DNA from: Mycolicibacterium sp. 018/SC-01/001
Lineage (GTDB): Bacteria; Actinomycetota; Actinomycetes; Mycobacteriales; Mycobacteriaceae
Reading direction: 5' to 3'
Assembly: GCF_007096635.1 (NCBI RefSeq)
Contig: NZ_VKAA01000007.1
Coordinates: 1 to 64,000, forward strand
DNA: 64,000 bases
This document shows, one piece after another, positions 30,384 to 42,597 of the stretch (position 1 is the stretch's first letter; the number at the start of each line of letters is the position of its first letter). The notes under the pieces are model-generated. The model saw only the letters and a program-made list of their open reading frames with translations. It had not been told where the DNA came from and did no database searches. Both the position numbers and the translations under genes were made by a program.

Positions 30384-31381
30384 ACCTCGACGCCGCGATG
30401 GCCGCGGCCGTCGAGCAGGCCGAAAAGGTCAAGGGCACAACGTATCCGAATCCGCCGGTGGGTGCGGTGATCCTGGACGCCGCCGGTGAGATCGCCGGGG
30501 TGGGTGCCACCGAGCCACCGGGTGGGCCGCACGCCGAGGTGCTGGCGCTGCGCCGGGCGGGGGAGCGGGCCGCCGGCGGTACCGCGGTGGTCACGCTCGA
30601 GCCGTGCAACCATGTCGGCCGTACACCGCCGTGTGTCGACGCGCTTCTCGCCGCGCAGATCGCGAATGTCGTCTTCGCCGTACCGGATCCGAATCCCGTC
30701 GCGGCGGGCGGCGCGGCGCGGCTGGCCCGTGCCGGGGTCACGGTGACCGCGGGGGTGGGCGCGGCGGCGGCATCCGGTGGGCCGCTGCGCGAGTGGCTGC
30801 ACAAGCAGCGCACCGGAATGCCGCATGTGACATGGAAATTCGCGTCGAGCGTGGACGGGCGCAGTGCGGCCGCCGACGGGACGAGCCGGTGGATCACGGG
30901 AGAGGCGGCGCGCGCCGACGTTCATCGCCGACGCGCGATCGCCGATGCGATCGTCGTGGGGACCGGAACGGTGTTCGCCGACGATCCGGCGCTGACCGCA
31001 CGCCGGCCCGACGGCTCGCTGACCGAGCACCAACCGCTGCGGGTCGTGGTCGGTATGCGTGAGATATCGCCCGAGGCAACGGTTCTCAACGACGACTCGC
31101 GAACGATGGTGATCCGGACCCGCGATCCGCACGAGGTGATCCAGGCATTGTCGGACCGCACCGACGTGCTGGTCGAAGGTGGCCCGACCCTGGCCGGTGC
31201 ATTCCTGCGCGCCGGCGTGATCGACCGAATCCTGGCCTATGTCGCGCCGATTCTGCTCGGCGGCCCGATCACCGCACTCGACGACGTCGGTGTGACGAGC
31301 ATCGGTCAGGCGCAGCGGTGGCGCTTCGACGGCGTGAATCCGGTCGGTCCGGACGTGCTGCTGAGCCTCATTCGGGCATGA
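30380..31381 (+). CDS. ribD: Riboflavin biosynthesis deaminase/reductase
   Basis: 333 residues from a GTG overlapping the rpe stop. The N-terminal deaminase domain has zinc ligands His51 (with Glu53 in HAE), Cys76 and Cys85 ([12 protein letters not shown]). The C-terminal reductase domain starts near residue 150, with [14 protein letters not shown] and a late [13 protein letters not shown]. It carries out the second and third steps of the GTP branch of riboflavin synthesis. It is separate from the ribE-ribBA-ribH genes 3 kb downstream, as in M. tuberculosis, where it is called ribG. Confidence 0.95.
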   Translation: MNLDAAMAAAVEQAEKVKGTTYPNPPVGAVILDAAGEIAGVGATEPPGGPHAEVLALRRAGERAAGGTAVVTLEPCNHVGRTPPCVDALLAAQIANVVFAVPDPNPVAAGGAARLARAGVTVTAGVGAAAASGGPLREWLHKQRTGMPHVTWKFASSVDGRSAAADGTSRWITGEAARADVHRRRAIADAIVVGTGTVFADDPALTARRPDGSLTEHQPLRVVVGMREISPEATVLNDDSRTMVIRTRDPHEVIQALSDRTDVLVEGGPTLAGAFLRAGVIDRILAYVAPILLGGPITALDDVGVTSIGQAQRWRFDGVNPVGPDVLLSLIRA

Positions 31382-31568
31382 TCCGGACATGAACCCCGCG
31401 TGAACGGCATCGTTATCTGATCGTTACGCATTGTCCGTCAAGCACTTCCGCGAACGTCCCCCGGCGTGCTGCGCCCCCGACCGCGCGGCTGCGCCGGTAG
31501 ACTGATGGGGAATATCGCGCTTTCACCGACGAGTTGCGCATGGTGAGCACGAACAAAGGACATGGAGC
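31382..31568. other. Intergenic region before the small acidic ORF
   Basis: Holds a TAGACT hexamer at 31498-31503 that could start a transcript near 31510, and an 11-codon upstream frame at 31540-31572 whose stop overlaps the next ATG as ATGA. No recognisable riboswitch or terminator was seen. Confidence 0.35.
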
Positions 31569-31751
31569 ATGACTGCATTGCAGGACTGGCTCAGCAACAG
31601 CTTGGTCACCCCCGATTCGATCAAAGCGGTGATCCGCGACGCCTGGCGGGGGCTGACGATGGACGACACCTGCGACGACCCCGATCTCGCCGATCTCGAT
31701 GACCTCGCCGACGAGCCTCAGCTGATGGGCCGCGGACTCGAGCGCTGCTGA
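31569..31751 (+). CDS. Small acidic protein, uncharacterised
   Basis: 60 residues. The N-terminal half looks helical and amphipathic ([19 protein letters not shown]), and the C-terminal half is very acidic ([20 protein letters not shown]), ending in Cys. AAGGA lies 8-12 bases upstream, partly in a short upstream frame. A TAGACT at 31498 could be its -10. The 3' end overlaps the convergent transporter gene by 34 bases. I do not recognise a family. It could be a real small protein or a chance frame; the acidic composition argues mildly for a real one. Confidence 0.45.
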   Translation: MTALQDWLSNSLVTPDSIKAVIRDAWRGLTMDDTCDDPDLADLDDLADEPQLMGRGLERC

Positions 31752-33295
31752 CCGACCGCCCCCGCGATTTCGGCGGGCTCGTCGGCATGGTCGTCGCGAC
31801 CGCTGATCAGGAGTCCCAGCAGCGCCCCCACCACGCACACCACCGCGGTGATCGTGAAGATCTCCCCGTACTGCAGGACGTAGGCTTCGCGAACCCGCAT
31901 CGCCTCGGCCGCCAGCCGCTGCGCCAGCGTGTTGCCACCGGGACCGGCGGGCAGGCTGGCCAGATGCTGGTTGAACCGGTAGAGACCCCACGCTGAGAGC
32001 GCCGCGATACCGATCAACATCCCGATCATGCGGGCCACCACCACGGCCGCCGAGGCGATGCCGTGCTGCGCGGCCGGGACGACGCGCAGCGTGGCCGAGG
32101 TCAACGGGCCGATCACGAGCCCCAGACCCACACCGGCGATCACCAGATCGGTGTCGAAGGTGGGCAGCGCTACGATGCCCAGGTCGTGATGGGCGTCGAG
32201 GACGTTCACCGTCCACTTGGAGATCAGCCAGTAGCCGGCCGCCGCGATCAGCAGCCCCACGAACACGACGATCCGATCGCCGATCTTCGTGGCGATCCAC
32301 CCGCCGACCAGCGCACCCACGGGCAGCGCGCCGAGGAACCACACCAGCAGGAAGACCGCCTCCTGCTGTTCTTTGCCCAGCACGCCCTGGGCGAACAGCT
32401 CGATGTTGACCAGCGTCACCATCAGTGCAGCGCCCGCGCACAGGGACGAGCCCAGGCCGGCCAGGAACGGCCTGAACCGGACCCCGGCGGGGTCGATCAG
32501 CCGTGTGGTGGCGAACCTCTCCCAGGCGAAGAACGCGGCCGCGGCGACCGCCGCCGCGATCAGCACCGGCAGGCCGTAGCTCGGCAGCACCTGCTTACCG
32601 TCCGGGGCCTGGTTGTACATGCCGACCACCGCGAGGCCGAGTGCGATCGCGAGCAGCAGGCCGCCCACGACGTCGACCTTCTCCTTCGGCCGATCCTTGT
32701 CCGCAGCCGGCAGGCTGACCTGGATCATCACCATCGCGATCAGCGCGAGTGGCACGTTCACCCAGAACACGGCCTGCCAGTGCGTGAAGGCGGCGACCAG
32801 GGCCACGCCGTAGAGGGGGCCGAGCACGCTGCCCAGCTCCTGCGCGGCGCCGACACCCCCGAGCACGGCGGCCCGATTGCGGCTGGCCCACAGATCCGCG
32901 GCCAGCGCGAGCGTCACGGGCAGCAGAGCCCCGCTGGCGGCGCCCTGGATGGCGCGGCCGATCACCATCATCGTCAGGTCGGTCGACAGTGCGGTGACGA
33001 TCGAGCCGAGGGCGAAGCCCGCGAGGCTCACCTGGAGCAGCAGCTTGCGCCCGAACCGGTCGGAGGCCCGCCCCAGCAGCGGCATCGCCGCGATGTAGCC
33101 GAGCAGGTAACCGGTGATGATCGGGGTGACGCGCTGGATCTGGTTGATGGCGATTCCGACGTCGACCATGATGTCGCGGATCACCGAGACGACGACGTAG
33201 GTGTCGAGCGCTCCGAGCATGACCGCGAGGCCGCCGGCGGCGATCGCGACGCTGCGGTTCGCGGCAGAGGCGGAGTGCCGGGATGCGTTGGGCAT
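31718..33295 (-). CDS. MFS transporter, P55 type
   Basis: 525 residues from the ATG at 33295, which overlaps the lprG stop as ATGA. About 14 membrane helices of the DHA2 drug-efflux type are seen. The helix 2-3 motif A appears as [15 protein letters not shown], and motif C-like [18 protein letters not shown] is in helix 5. It is the partner of LprG: in mycobacteria this lipoprotein-transporter pair exports triacylglycerides and affects drug tolerance and envelope permeability. Synteny and overlap with lprG support the orthology. The M. tuberculosis gene is Rv1410c. Confidence 0.94.
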   Translation of the reverse strand: MPNASRHSASAANRSVAIAAGGLAVMLGALDTYVVVSVIRDIMVDVGIAINQIQRVTPIITGYLLGYIAAMPLLGRASDRFGRKLLLQVSLAGFALGSIVTALSTDLTMMVIGRAIQGAASGALLPVTLALAADLWASRNRAAVLGGVGAAQELGSVLGPLYGVALVAAFTHWQAVFWVNVPLALIAMVMIQVSLPAADKDRPKEKVDVVGGLLLAIALGLAVVGMYNQAPDGKQVLPSYGLPVLIAAAVAAAAFFAWERFATTRLIDPAGVRFRPFLAGLGSSLCAGAALMVTLVNIELFAQGVLGKEQQEAVFLLVWFLGALPVGALVGGWIATKIGDRIVVFVGLLIAAAGYWLISKWTVNVLDAHHDLGIVALPTFDTDLVIAGVGLGLVIGPLTSATLRVVPAAQHGIASAAVVVARMIGMLIGIAALSAWGLYRFNQHLASLPAGPGGNTLAQRLAAEAMRVREAYVLQYGEIFTITAVVCVVGALLGLLISGRDDHADEPAEIAGAVGQQRSSPRPIS

Positions 33296-33999
33296 CACAC
33301 CGCCGGTTTGTCGACCGTCACGGGCTCGCCCCACTTCGACAGCGTCATCGTCACGCTGTTCCCGGGGGTGGGTTCCAGGCGGGCCTGCATCAGCTCGTGG
33401 TTGCCGTCTTCTGCGACCCACGCGGTGCCCGGGACGGGGCCTTTCGCGGCGATCTGGGGGGCGATCTTGTTGACCGCGTCGGCCCGCACGTTTCCGGTGA
33501 TGCGGATCGTCTTGACGCCTTCGATGGTCTCGCGGCCCTCGGACTTCGCGTCGGAGAAGTTGGCCAGCACGTTGGCCAGGCCGCTGTCGGGGCTCAGGAT
33601 CGCGGCGACGTCGTAGATGTCGGCCGCCGGCCCGAAGTTCGACAGGCTGCCCCCGGAGGTGATCGCGGCGTACAGGTCGCCGTCGAACACCACGAACTCG
33701 ACGCCCTGCAACTTCTGGCCCAGGAACACGATGTCGGCGGTGCCCTTGGCGGCCACGGCCGGCTTCTGGGTGAGGTCACCTTCGAGCGATTCGACCGGTA
33801 GTTCGGCGATCTGGCCCTGCACGGCGAGCTTCAGATGCGCGCTGGTCTGGGCTTTCGTGGTGTCGGCGGACTCTCTCAGCAACGTGGTGGCGTCCGGCAG
33901 GTCGGCCCCGGAATCCTGGGACGACGAGCTGGAGCACCCCGCGATGAGGGTGACGACAGCGAAAAGGGCGGCGACGAGCGCCAAGAGGCGGGTCTGCAT
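33295..33999 (-). CDS. lprG: Lipoprotein LprG
   Basis: 234 residues. The signal peptide ends in lipobox TLIAGC with Cys22 lipidated, followed by a serine-rich linker. The mature domain (for example [23 protein letters not shown] and [16 protein letters not shown]) is the LppX/LprG fold with a large hydrophobic pocket for triacylated lipids. It hands lipids and lipoglycans across the periplasm with the P55 transporter. It is the first gene of the operon; TACGAT ends six bases before the ATG, predicting a leaderless mRNA divergent from ribE. Confidence 0.95.
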   Translation of the reverse strand: MQTRLLALVAALFAVVTLIAGCSSSSSQDSGADLPDATTLLRESADTTKAQTSAHLKLAVQGQIAELPVESLEGDLTQKPAVAAKGTADIVFLGQKLQGVEFVVFDGDLYAAITSGGSLSNFGPAADIYDVAAILSPDSGLANVLANFSDAKSEGRETIEGVKTIRITGNVRADAVNKIAPQIAAKGPVPGTAWVAEDGNHELMQARLEPTPGNSVTMTLSKWGEPVTVDKPAV

Positions 34000-34005
34000 G
34001 CCTGC

Positions 34006-34011
34006 ATCGTA
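34006..34011 (-). promoter_or_regulatory. -10 hexamer of lprG-P55
   Basis: TACGAT on the minus strand ends six bases before the ATG at 33999; a leaderless transcript is predicted. Confidence 0.5.
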
Positions 34012-34048
34012 GAGGGTGCGCCGGAGGGGGACCGTCCGCCGGTGGGCC

Positions 34049-34054
34049 TAGGCT
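34049..34054 (+). promoter_or_regulatory. -10 hexamer of ribE
   Basis: TAGGCT ends six bases before the GTG at 34061. It lies only 37 bases from the divergent lprG hexamer. Confidence 0.5.
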
Positions 34055-34060
34055 GGACAG

Positions 34061-34657
34061 GTGTTCACCGGAATCGTCGAAGAACTGGGCGAGATCGTCG
34101 GCAGGGAAAACCTCGGCGACGCTGCACGTTTGGTCATCCGCGGCCCGGTCGTGACCTCCGATGCCGGGCACGGGGATTCGATCGCCGTGAACGGGGTGTG
34201 CCTGACGGTCGTCGACGTGCTCGCCGACGGCTCGTTCTCCGCCGACGTGATGGCCGAGACCTTGAACCGCTCCAGCCTGAGCGGCGCCGACGTCGGGACC
34301 CGGGTGAACCTCGAGCGGGCGGCGGCGATCAGCAGCCGGCTGGGCGGCCACATCGTGCAGGGACACGTCGACGGCACGGGCCACATCGTGTCCCGCACGC
34401 CGTCCGACCACTGGACGGTGGTGCGTATCGGGCTGCCCGAGACGCTGTCGCGCTACATCGTGGAGAAGGGGTCGATCACCGTCGACGGCGTCTCCCTGAC
34501 GGTGTCGGCGCTGGGCCCCGACTGGTTCGAGGTGTCGCTGATCCCCACCACGCTGGACCTGACGACGCTGGGCCACGCCGAGGTCGGGGCGCCGGTGAAC
34601 CTCGAGGTCGACGTCATCGCCAAGTACGTCGAACGGCTGATGGGGCAGTCCCGGTGA
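34061..34657 (+). CDS. ribE: Riboflavin synthase alpha chain
   Basis: 198 residues with two homologous lumazine-binding repeats. The first starts [11 protein letters not shown] and carries [16 protein letters not shown]; the second starts near residue 95 with [16 protein letters not shown] and carries [15 protein letters not shown]. It converts two 6,7-dimethyl-8-ribityllumazines to riboflavin. No FMN riboswitch precedes it, and the transcript is predicted to be leaderless. The stop abuts the stop of the convergent DJ-1-type gene. Mycobacterial annotations often call it ribC. Confidence 0.96.
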   Translation: MFTGIVEELGEIVGRENLGDAARLVIRGPVVTSDAGHGDSIAVNGVCLTVVDVLADGSFSADVMAETLNRSSLSGADVGTRVNLERAAAISSRLGGHIVQGHVDGTGHIVSRTPSDHWTVVRIGLPETLSRYIVEKGSITVDGVSLTVSALGPDWFEVSLIPTTLDLTTLGHAEVGAPVNLEVDVIAKYVERLMGQSR

Positions 34658-35350
34658 TCAGGTCCACCCATCGGCGATGCGGCGCGCGGTGTCGACGCGC
34701 TGCTGCCGCGTCGCGGCGAGCCGTTGCGTCACGCTCCCGAGGACCGCTTCCGGTGCGGTGTCCGGCGAGCCCGCGGTGAACGGCGGCTCCGGGGCGTACT
34801 GCATCGTCAGCTGCGCGGCCTGCGCCTCGTCGGCGCCGCGCAGTGTCGCGGCCACCACCAGCGCCGCGTCGACACCCGCGGTGACTCCGGCGGCGAACAC
34901 ATAGGTGCCGTCGGTCACCACCCGGTCGGTGCGCGCGGTGGCGCCGAGGATCGGCAGCACCTCGAGCGCGGCCCAGTGTGTCGTGGCCTGGCGGCCCCGC
35001 AGCAGCCCGGCCGCACCGAGCAGCAACGCGCCGGTACACACCGACAGCACACACCGGGCACCCGCCGCCTGGTCGCGCAGCCACTGCAGTAGGCGCTCGT
35101 CGTCCATCACCGCCTCCTGGCCGGGCCCGCCGGGCACGACGAGGACGTCGAGCCCGGGTGCGTCGTCGATCACGGCGTCCGGCAGCAGGCGCAGGCCGCG
35201 ATAGTCACGCACCGGCCCGTCGCTGAGCCCGTACGTGGTGAACGTCACGTTCGGCAACGACGCGAGGACCTCATAGGGGCCGGTGAGGTCGATCTGGTCC
35301 ATGTCGTCGAAGACGACTGCTCCGATCGCGAGGGCTTCGGGTGACGTCAT
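34658..35350 (-). CDS. DJ-1/PfpI family protein, isocyanide hydratase-like
   Basis: 230 residues from the ATG at 35350. The nucleophile elbow has Cys105 in [11 protein letters not shown], and the early acidic segment [15 protein letters not shown] matches the aspartate region of cyclohexyl-isocyanide hydratases. [12 protein letters not shown] supplies the small-residue turn typical of the class. The substrate is unknown; related proteins act on isocyanides or serve as AraC-type sensor domains, but no DNA-binding domain is present. It lies between ribE and ribBA on the other strand. Confidence 0.85.
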   Translation of the reverse strand: MTSPEALAIGAVVFDDMDQIDLTGPYEVLASLPNVTFTTYGLSDGPVRDYRGLRLLPDAVIDDAPGLDVLVVPGGPGQEAVMDDERLLQWLRDQAAGARCVLSVCTGALLLGAAGLLRGRQATTHWAALEVLPILGATARTDRVVTDGTYVFAAGVTAGVDAALVVAATLRGADEAQAAQLTMQYAPEPPFTAGSPDTAPEAVLGSVTQRLAATRQQRVDTARRIADGWT

Positions 35351-35356
35351 GCCGGA

Positions 35357-35362
35357 AGTATC
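35357..35362 (-). promoter_or_regulatory. Candidate -10 of the DJ-1-type gene
   Basis: GATACT on the minus strand (four of six) ends six bases before the ATG at 35350. Confidence 0.35.
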
Positions 35363-35410
35363 GCGTCCGACCTCGCTCAGGCGGGCAATAACGCGGGCCA
35401 CCCCGTGGTT

Positions 35411-35450
35411 CATACTGAACGGGGAAAGACGTGGTTCCCGCACGGGAACC
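35411..35450 (+). promoter_or_regulatory. ribBA leader: -10 hexamer and a strong hairpin
   Basis: CATACT at 35411-35416 is a candidate -10, with a start near 35423. The short leader then holds a perfect 8-bp inverted repeat, GGTTCCCG (35433-35440) and CGGGAACC (35443-35450), separated by CA. It ends just ahead of the ribosome site AAGGTGG (35454-35460) and the ATG at 35466. It is not an FMN riboswitch. It could be an RNA hairpin near the ribosome site or a DNA operator. Confidence 0.5.
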
Positions 35451-35465
35451 GGCAAGGTGGTGAAG

Positions 35466-37663
<2,198 letters not shown>

Positions 37664-37683
<20 letters not shown>

Positions 37684-39613
37684 CGGCGCCCTCCCGCCGC
37701 GGGTCCGCCCCGCCCACCCAGCCGGGGTCGGCCCGCACGATCGCCGAGAGCCCGCTGGACTGATCCGCGAGATCCACGCGGTGACCCAGCGCGCGCAGAC
37801 CGGTCACCAGCGGGTCGTGCCTGCCGTCGTCGGAGATGTCGATCACCGGGTGTTCGCCCCCGACGTTCGTGGTCGGTGAGTTGGCCGCCCCGAAGTCGAC
37901 CATCGACACCGCCTGCTGCGGGTCCAGGCCCCAATCGAGCATCCCGACAAGAGTTTTGACGACGAACTGGACGATCGTCGAGCCGCCCGGCGAGCCGGCC
38001 ACCGCGTACAGCGGGCCCCGCTGACCGCTGGCGTCGGTGTCGAAGACCAGCGTGGGCGCCATGGTGCTGCGCGGGCGTTTCCCCGGCGCCAACCGGTTGG
38101 CGACGGGCACGCCGTCCGGTCCGACCGGCTCGGCCGAGAAATCGGTGAGCTGATTGTTCAGCAGGAAGCCGTCGACCATGTGGAACGAGCCGAACGCCGA
38201 CTCGACTGTCGTCGTCAGCGACGCCGCGTTGCCCTGCGCGTCGACCACGCTGATGTGACTGGTGCCGTGTTCGGGCACGGGCGGTACCGGCTCCGTCGGC
38301 GGACCGAATTCGCCCGGTTTCGCGGTTCCCATGGTGCGGTCGGGCGAGACTAGGGCCGCCCGCCCGGCGAGGTAGCCCGCCGCCAGCAGCGCGTCCGGTG
38401 AGCCGCCGGGAAGCGGGACGAAATCGGTGTCGGCGACATACCGGTCCCGGTCGGCGTAGGCCAGCCGCTCTGCTTCGGCGATCAGGTGCACGCCCTGCAC
38501 GGTCGGACGACCGCCGTTGAGGTCGACATCGGTGGGGCGCAGCGGTGCCATGTCGAAATGTGCGAGCACACCGAGCGTCTCGGCCACCGCGATACCGCCC
38601 GACGACGGCGGCGGCATCCCGCAGATTTGCTTGCCGCGGTACGGCGTGCACAGCGGTTCGCGGACCTCGGCGCGGTACCCGGCCAGGTCGTCGGTGGTCA
38701 TCAGGCTCGGCGTCCGCCCACCGGTGGTGTCGGTCGCGGCCCGGACGATGTCCTGCGCGATCGGGCTGGTGTAGAACGCCGCGGGATCGGTCGCGACGGC
38801 GCCCAGCGTCTTCGCATACGCCGGATTGGTCAGATGGCCGGACTTCGGGGAGCCGTCGGGCTCGAGGAAGTACTCGGCGGACGCGGGGTCCACCCGCAGT
38901 TTCGGAGCTGCATCGGCGATCGCCGCGGCCAGGCGCGGGCTGATCTCGAACCCGTCGTCGGCGAGCCGGACGGCGGGATCGAACAACTCCCGCCACGGCG
39001 TGCGGCCGTGCTGGCCGTGCACATCGGCCAGCATGCGCACGATGCCGGGCACGCCGATCGAGCGGCCCGAGGCGCGGGCATCGGGCCTCGGCGCGGTGCG
39101 GTCGGTGTCGGAGACCCAGCGCAGATAGTTCTCGGTCGCGGCGGCGGGGGCGATCTCGCGGCCGTCGAACGCCTGCACCGACTTCGCTGCCGCGTCGTAG
39201 TACACCAGGAAGCCGCCGCCGCCGAGGCCTGATGACTGCGGCTCCACCAACCCCAGGACGGCCTGTGCGGTCACCAACGCGTCGGCCGCCGTTCCACCGT
39301 CGCGCAGCACCTCGCACGCCGCCTGCGTCGCCAGCGGATTGGCCGTGGCGACGGCGTAGTGACCGGTGCGGACCGGGGTCATCCCGGTCCGGTAGCCGGT
39401 CGCGGTCTCCGGCGCCGACTCGTCGTCGCGACCCTGCTGTTTGGATTCCGGGGTGCCGTTGGTCACGATCGCGCACGGGCCCGTGGGCTGCGCCGGCGGC
39501 GGTGTGTCGGCGGTGCACCCGGCACAGACCAGCACGACAACGGTGCACAAGGCCATCAGTGTCGCCGGCAACCGGCGCGAGTTCACGGTCCCACGTTTCG
39601 GCCATGCCGCCAC
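37664..39613 (-). CDS. Gamma-glutamyltransferase, lipoprotein
   Basis: 649 residues from the GTG at 39613 (640 from the GTG at 39586). The N-terminus is a lipoprotein signal with lipobox VCAGC. The N-terminal large-subunit region has ATANPLATQAACEVLRDGG and SSGLGGGGFLVYY. Autocatalytic cleavage should occur before the Thr in EHGTSHISVVD (Thr451), giving the small subunit; the later GSPGGSTIV is the oxyanion region. It hydrolyses or transfers gamma-glutamyl groups, for instance from glutathione, in the envelope space. M. tuberculosis GgtB is a family relative. Confidence 0.9.
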
Positions 39614-39621
39614 GATGCCCC

Positions 39622-39627
39622 CACCTA
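39622..39627 (-). promoter_or_regulatory. Candidate -10 of the gamma-glutamyltransferase gene
   Basis: TAGGTG on the minus strand lies eight bases before the GTG at 39613. It lacks the final T, so support is weak. Confidence 0.25.
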
Positions 39628-39655
39628 GTCGAACTACCCCGTCGTGGCGTCGCAG

Positions 39656-39661
39656 TAACCT
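39656..39661 (+). promoter_or_regulatory. -10 hexamer of uvrC
   Basis: TAACCT ends six bases before the GTG at 39668; a leaderless transcript is predicted. Confidence 0.5.
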
Positions 39662-39667
39662 GGGTCC

Positions 39668-41710
39668 GTGCCGGATCCCGCGACATACCGACCTGCGCCC
39701 GGGTCGATTCCCGTCGAACCGGGTGTCTACCGGTTCCGCGATCAGCATCGCCGGGTCATCTACGTCGGCAAGGCCAAGAGCCTGCGCAGCAGGCTCAACT
39801 CGTACTTCGCCGATCTGTCGGGTCTGGCACCGCGCACGCGGCAGATGGTGACGACCGCGGCGAGCGTCGAGTGGACGGTCGTCACCACCGAGGTCGAGGC
39901 GCTGCAGCTCGAGTACAACTGGATCAAGGAATTCGATCCGCGGTTCAACATCCGCTACCGCGACGACAAGTCCTACCCGGTCCTCGCTGTCACGCTCAAC
40001 GAGGAGTACCCGCGTCTGAAGGTGTACCGCGGCCCGCGGCGCAAGGGTGTCCGGTACTTCGGGCCGTACTCCCACGCATGGGCGATCCGCGAGACCCTCG
40101 ACCTGCTCACCCGCGTGTTCCCGGCCCGCACGTGCTCGAACGGAGTGTTCAAGCGGCACAGTCAGATCGGCCGACCCTGCCTGCTCGGCTACATCGACAA
40201 GTGTTCGGCGCCGTGCGTCGGACGGGTCAGCGCCGACGAGCACCGTCAGATCGTCACCGATTTCTGCGACTTCCTCGCCGGCAAGACCGACCGGCTGATC
40301 CGCGACATGGAACAGCAAATGAACGCCGCCGCCGAGGACCTGGACTTCGAGCGGGCGGCCCGGCTGCGCGACAACATCGGCGCGATGCGCCGGGCGATGG
40401 AGAAGCAGGCGGTCGTGTTCGGGGACGGCACCGACGCCGACGTGGTCGCGTTCGCCGACGACGAGCTAGAAGCGGCCGTTCAGGTGTTCCACGTGCGGGG
40501 TGGCCGGGTGCGCGGCCAACGCGGCTGGGTGATCGAGAAGTCAGGGGAGCCAGGGGAATCCACGCTCGAATACCTCGTCGAGCAGTTCCTCACCCAGTTC
40601 TACGGCGACCAGGCCGCGCTCGGCGACGCCGCCGACGAGGGTGGTGACGAGACGACCAACCCGGTGCCCAAGCAGGTGTTGGTGCCGGTGCTGCCCGAGA
40701 CGGCCCCCGAGCTGGAGACCTGGTTGTGCCAGCTGCGTGGCTCGCGGGTGTCGCTGCGCGTCGCCCAGCGCGGTGACAAACGGGCGCTGGCCGAGACCGT
40801 GCAGCGCAACGCCGAGCAGGCGCTCAACCAGCACAAGCTCAAGCGCGCCGGCGACTTCAACGCCAGAAGTGCTGCGCTGCAGAGCATTCAGGACGCCCTG
40901 GGGCTGGAAGACGCGCCCCTGCGCATCGAATGCGTCGACATCAGCCATGTGCAGGGCACCGACGTGGTGGCCTCGCTGGTGGTCTTCGAAGACGGTCTGC
41001 CCCGCAAGTCGGACTACCGGCACTACGCGATCCGCGAGGCCGCCGGCGACGGCCGCTCCGATGACGTCGCGTCGATCGCCGAGGTCACCCGTCGGCGGTT
41101 CCACCGCCACCTGCGCGACACCCAGCAGCCGGGCGACTTCGTCGCAGAAGGCCGCTCTCGCCGATTCGCCTACCCGCCCAACCTGTTCGTCGTCGACGGC
41201 GGCGCGCCCCAGGTCAACGCCGCGGCGGCGGTGCTCGAGGACCTCGGCGTCACCGACGTCGCGGTGATCGGGCTGGCCAAGCGGCTCGAAGAGGTGTGGG
41301 TGCCGTCAGAGCCCGATCCGATCATCTTTCCCCGCAACAACGACGGGCTGTACCTTCTGCAACGGGTGCGCGACGAGGCGCACCGGTTCGCGATCAGCTA
41401 CCACCGCAGCAAGCGGTCCAAGCGGATGACGGAGTCGGCGCTGGACTCGGTGCGAGGTCTGGGGGAACACCGGCGCAAGGCCCTGGTCACGCACTTCGGG
41501 TCGCTGGCGCGGCTTCGGCAGGCGTCGGTCGAGGAGATCACCGCCGTGCCCGGGATCGGCGTGGCCACCGCCACCGCGGTGCTGGAGGCGCTGGGGGTGA
41601 CGACGGAGCATGCGCCGACAGATCCGCCGGACGCCGCCGGCGACGAGCGCGCCGAACAGGACGCGGACGCGTCGCGTATCGACGATGATCGACACACGGT
41701 GACGGGATGA
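39668..41710 (+). CDS. uvrC: Excinuclease ABC subunit C
   Basis: 680 residues. The N-terminal GIY-YIG nuclease ([20 protein letters not shown]) makes the 3' incision. The cysteine cluster [20 protein letters not shown] and a UVR (UvrB-binding) segment near residue 210-245 follow. The RNase H-like C-terminal nuclease has [20 protein letters not shown] and FVVDGGAPQ. Two helix-hairpin-helix motifs end the protein ([18 protein letters not shown] and [19 protein letters not shown]). The stop overlaps rapZ. Confidence 0.97.
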   Translation: MPDPATYRPAPGSIPVEPGVYRFRDQHRRVIYVGKAKSLRSRLNSYFADLSGLAPRTRQMVTTAASVEWTVVTTEVEALQLEYNWIKEFDPRFNIRYRDDKSYPVLAVTLNEEYPRLKVYRGPRRKGVRYFGPYSHAWAIRETLDLLTRVFPARTCSNGVFKRHSQIGRPCLLGYIDKCSAPCVGRVSADEHRQIVTDFCDFLAGKTDRLIRDMEQQMNAAAEDLDFERAARLRDNIGAMRRAMEKQAVVFGDGTDADVVAFADDELEAAVQVFHVRGGRVRGQRGWVIEKSGEPGESTLEYLVEQFLTQFYGDQAALGDAADEGGDETTNPVPKQVLVPVLPETAPELETWLCQLRGSRVSLRVAQRGDKRALAETVQRNAEQALNQHKLKRAGDFNARSAALQSIQDALGLEDAPLRIECVDISHVQGTDVVASLVVFEDGLPRKSDYRHYAIREAAGDGRSDDVASIAEVTRRRFHRHLRDTQQPGDFVAEGRSRRFAYPPNLFVVDGGAPQVNAAAAVLEDLGVTDVAVIGLAKRLEEVWVPSEPDPIIFPRNNDGLYLLQRVRDEAHRFAISYHRSKRSKRMTESALDSVRGLGEHRRKALVTHFGSLARLRQASVEEITAVPGIGVATATAVLEALGVTTEHAPTDPPDAAGDERAEQDADASRIDDDRHTVTG

Positions 41711-42597
41711 CAGAAGCGGGCATGGACAGCGAATCGGGCGGAATCGACGTGGTCCTGGTGACGGGTCTGTCGGGTGCCGGTCGCGGTACTGCCGCCAAGG
41801 TGCTCGAAGACCTGGGCTGGTACGTGGCCGACAACCTGCCACCGGAGCTGATCGCGCGGATGGTCGACCTCGGGTTGGCGGCGGGGTCGCGCATCACTCA
41901 GCTGGCTGTGGTGATGGACGTGCGCTCACGCGGGTTCACCGGCGACCTGGACGGCGTCCGCAGCGAACTCGCGGCGCGCGAGATCACCCCGCGGGTGGTG
42001 TTCCTCGAGGCCTCCGACGACATGCTGGTGCGCCGCTACGAGCAGAACCGGCGCAGTCACCCGCTGCAGGGCACCCAGACCCTGGCCGAGGGGATCGCCG
42101 CCGAACGGGCGCTGCTCGCTCCGGTGCGAGCGTCCGCCGACCTGGTCATCGACACGTCCTCGCTGTCGGTGCACGGCCTGCGGGAGAGCATCGAGCGGGC
42201 GTTCGCGGCCGAAACCGTGGCCAACACGAACGTCACCGTCGAGTCGTTCGGTTACAAGTACGGGTTGCCCATGGACGCCGACACGGTGATGGACGTGCGG
42301 TTCCTGCCCAACCCGCACTGGGTGGACGAGCTGCGCCCACTCACCGGGCAAGACGCCCGGGTCCGCGATTACGTCCTCGGCCAACCGGGCGCCGTGGAGT
42401 TCGTCGACTCCTACCATCACCTGTTGGACGTCGTGATCGACGGCTACCGGCGGGAGGGGAAGCGCTACATGACCGTGGCCATCGGATGCACCGGGGGGAA
42501 GCATCGCAGTGTGGCGATGGCCGAGGCGCTGGCCGACCGGCTGGTGGACACCGCGCTGACGGTGCGCGTCCTGCACCGGGATCTGGGGCGCGAATGA
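41707..42597 (+). CDS. rapZ: RapZ/YvcJ family nucleotide-binding protein
   Basis: 296 residues. The P-loop at residues 20-28 reads GLSGAGRGT, so the usual Lys-Ser of GxxGxGKS is Arg-Gly. The mid-protein MDVRSRGF and C-terminal [21 protein letters not shown] are family signatures. In E. coli RapZ controls glmS through a small RNA; in Gram-positives and actinobacteria YvcJ is a GTPase-like protein next to yvcK and whiA, with an unclear role. It overlaps both neighbours by ATGA, giving the conserved rapZ-yvcK-whiA cluster. Confidence 0.94.
   Translation: MTEAGMDSESGGIDVVLVTGLSGAGRGTAAKVLEDLGWYVADNLPPELIARMVDLGLAAGSRITQLAVVMDVRSRGFTGDLDGVRSELAAREITPRVVFLEASDDMLVRRYEQNRRSHPLQGTQTLAEGIAAERALLAPVRASADLVIDTSSLSVHGLRESIERAFAAETVANTNVTVESFGYKYGLPMDADTVMDVRFLPNPHWVDELRPLTGQDARVRDYVLGQPGAVEFVDSYHHLLDVVIDGYRREGKRYMTVAIGCTGGKHRSVAMAEALADRLVDTALTVRVLHRDLGRE

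Noticed and set aside
35351-35465. FMN riboswitch upstream of ribBA
   Set aside because: None of the conserved aptamer segments (AGGGGC, ACCGGCGGU and so on) is present; only a simple hairpin is seen.
40000-40300. CRISPR array or phage attachment site anywhere in the window
   Set aside because: No direct-repeat array with spacers, integrase, transposase or tRNA target was found; the only tandem array is the 26-bp ppc repeat, which has no spacers.
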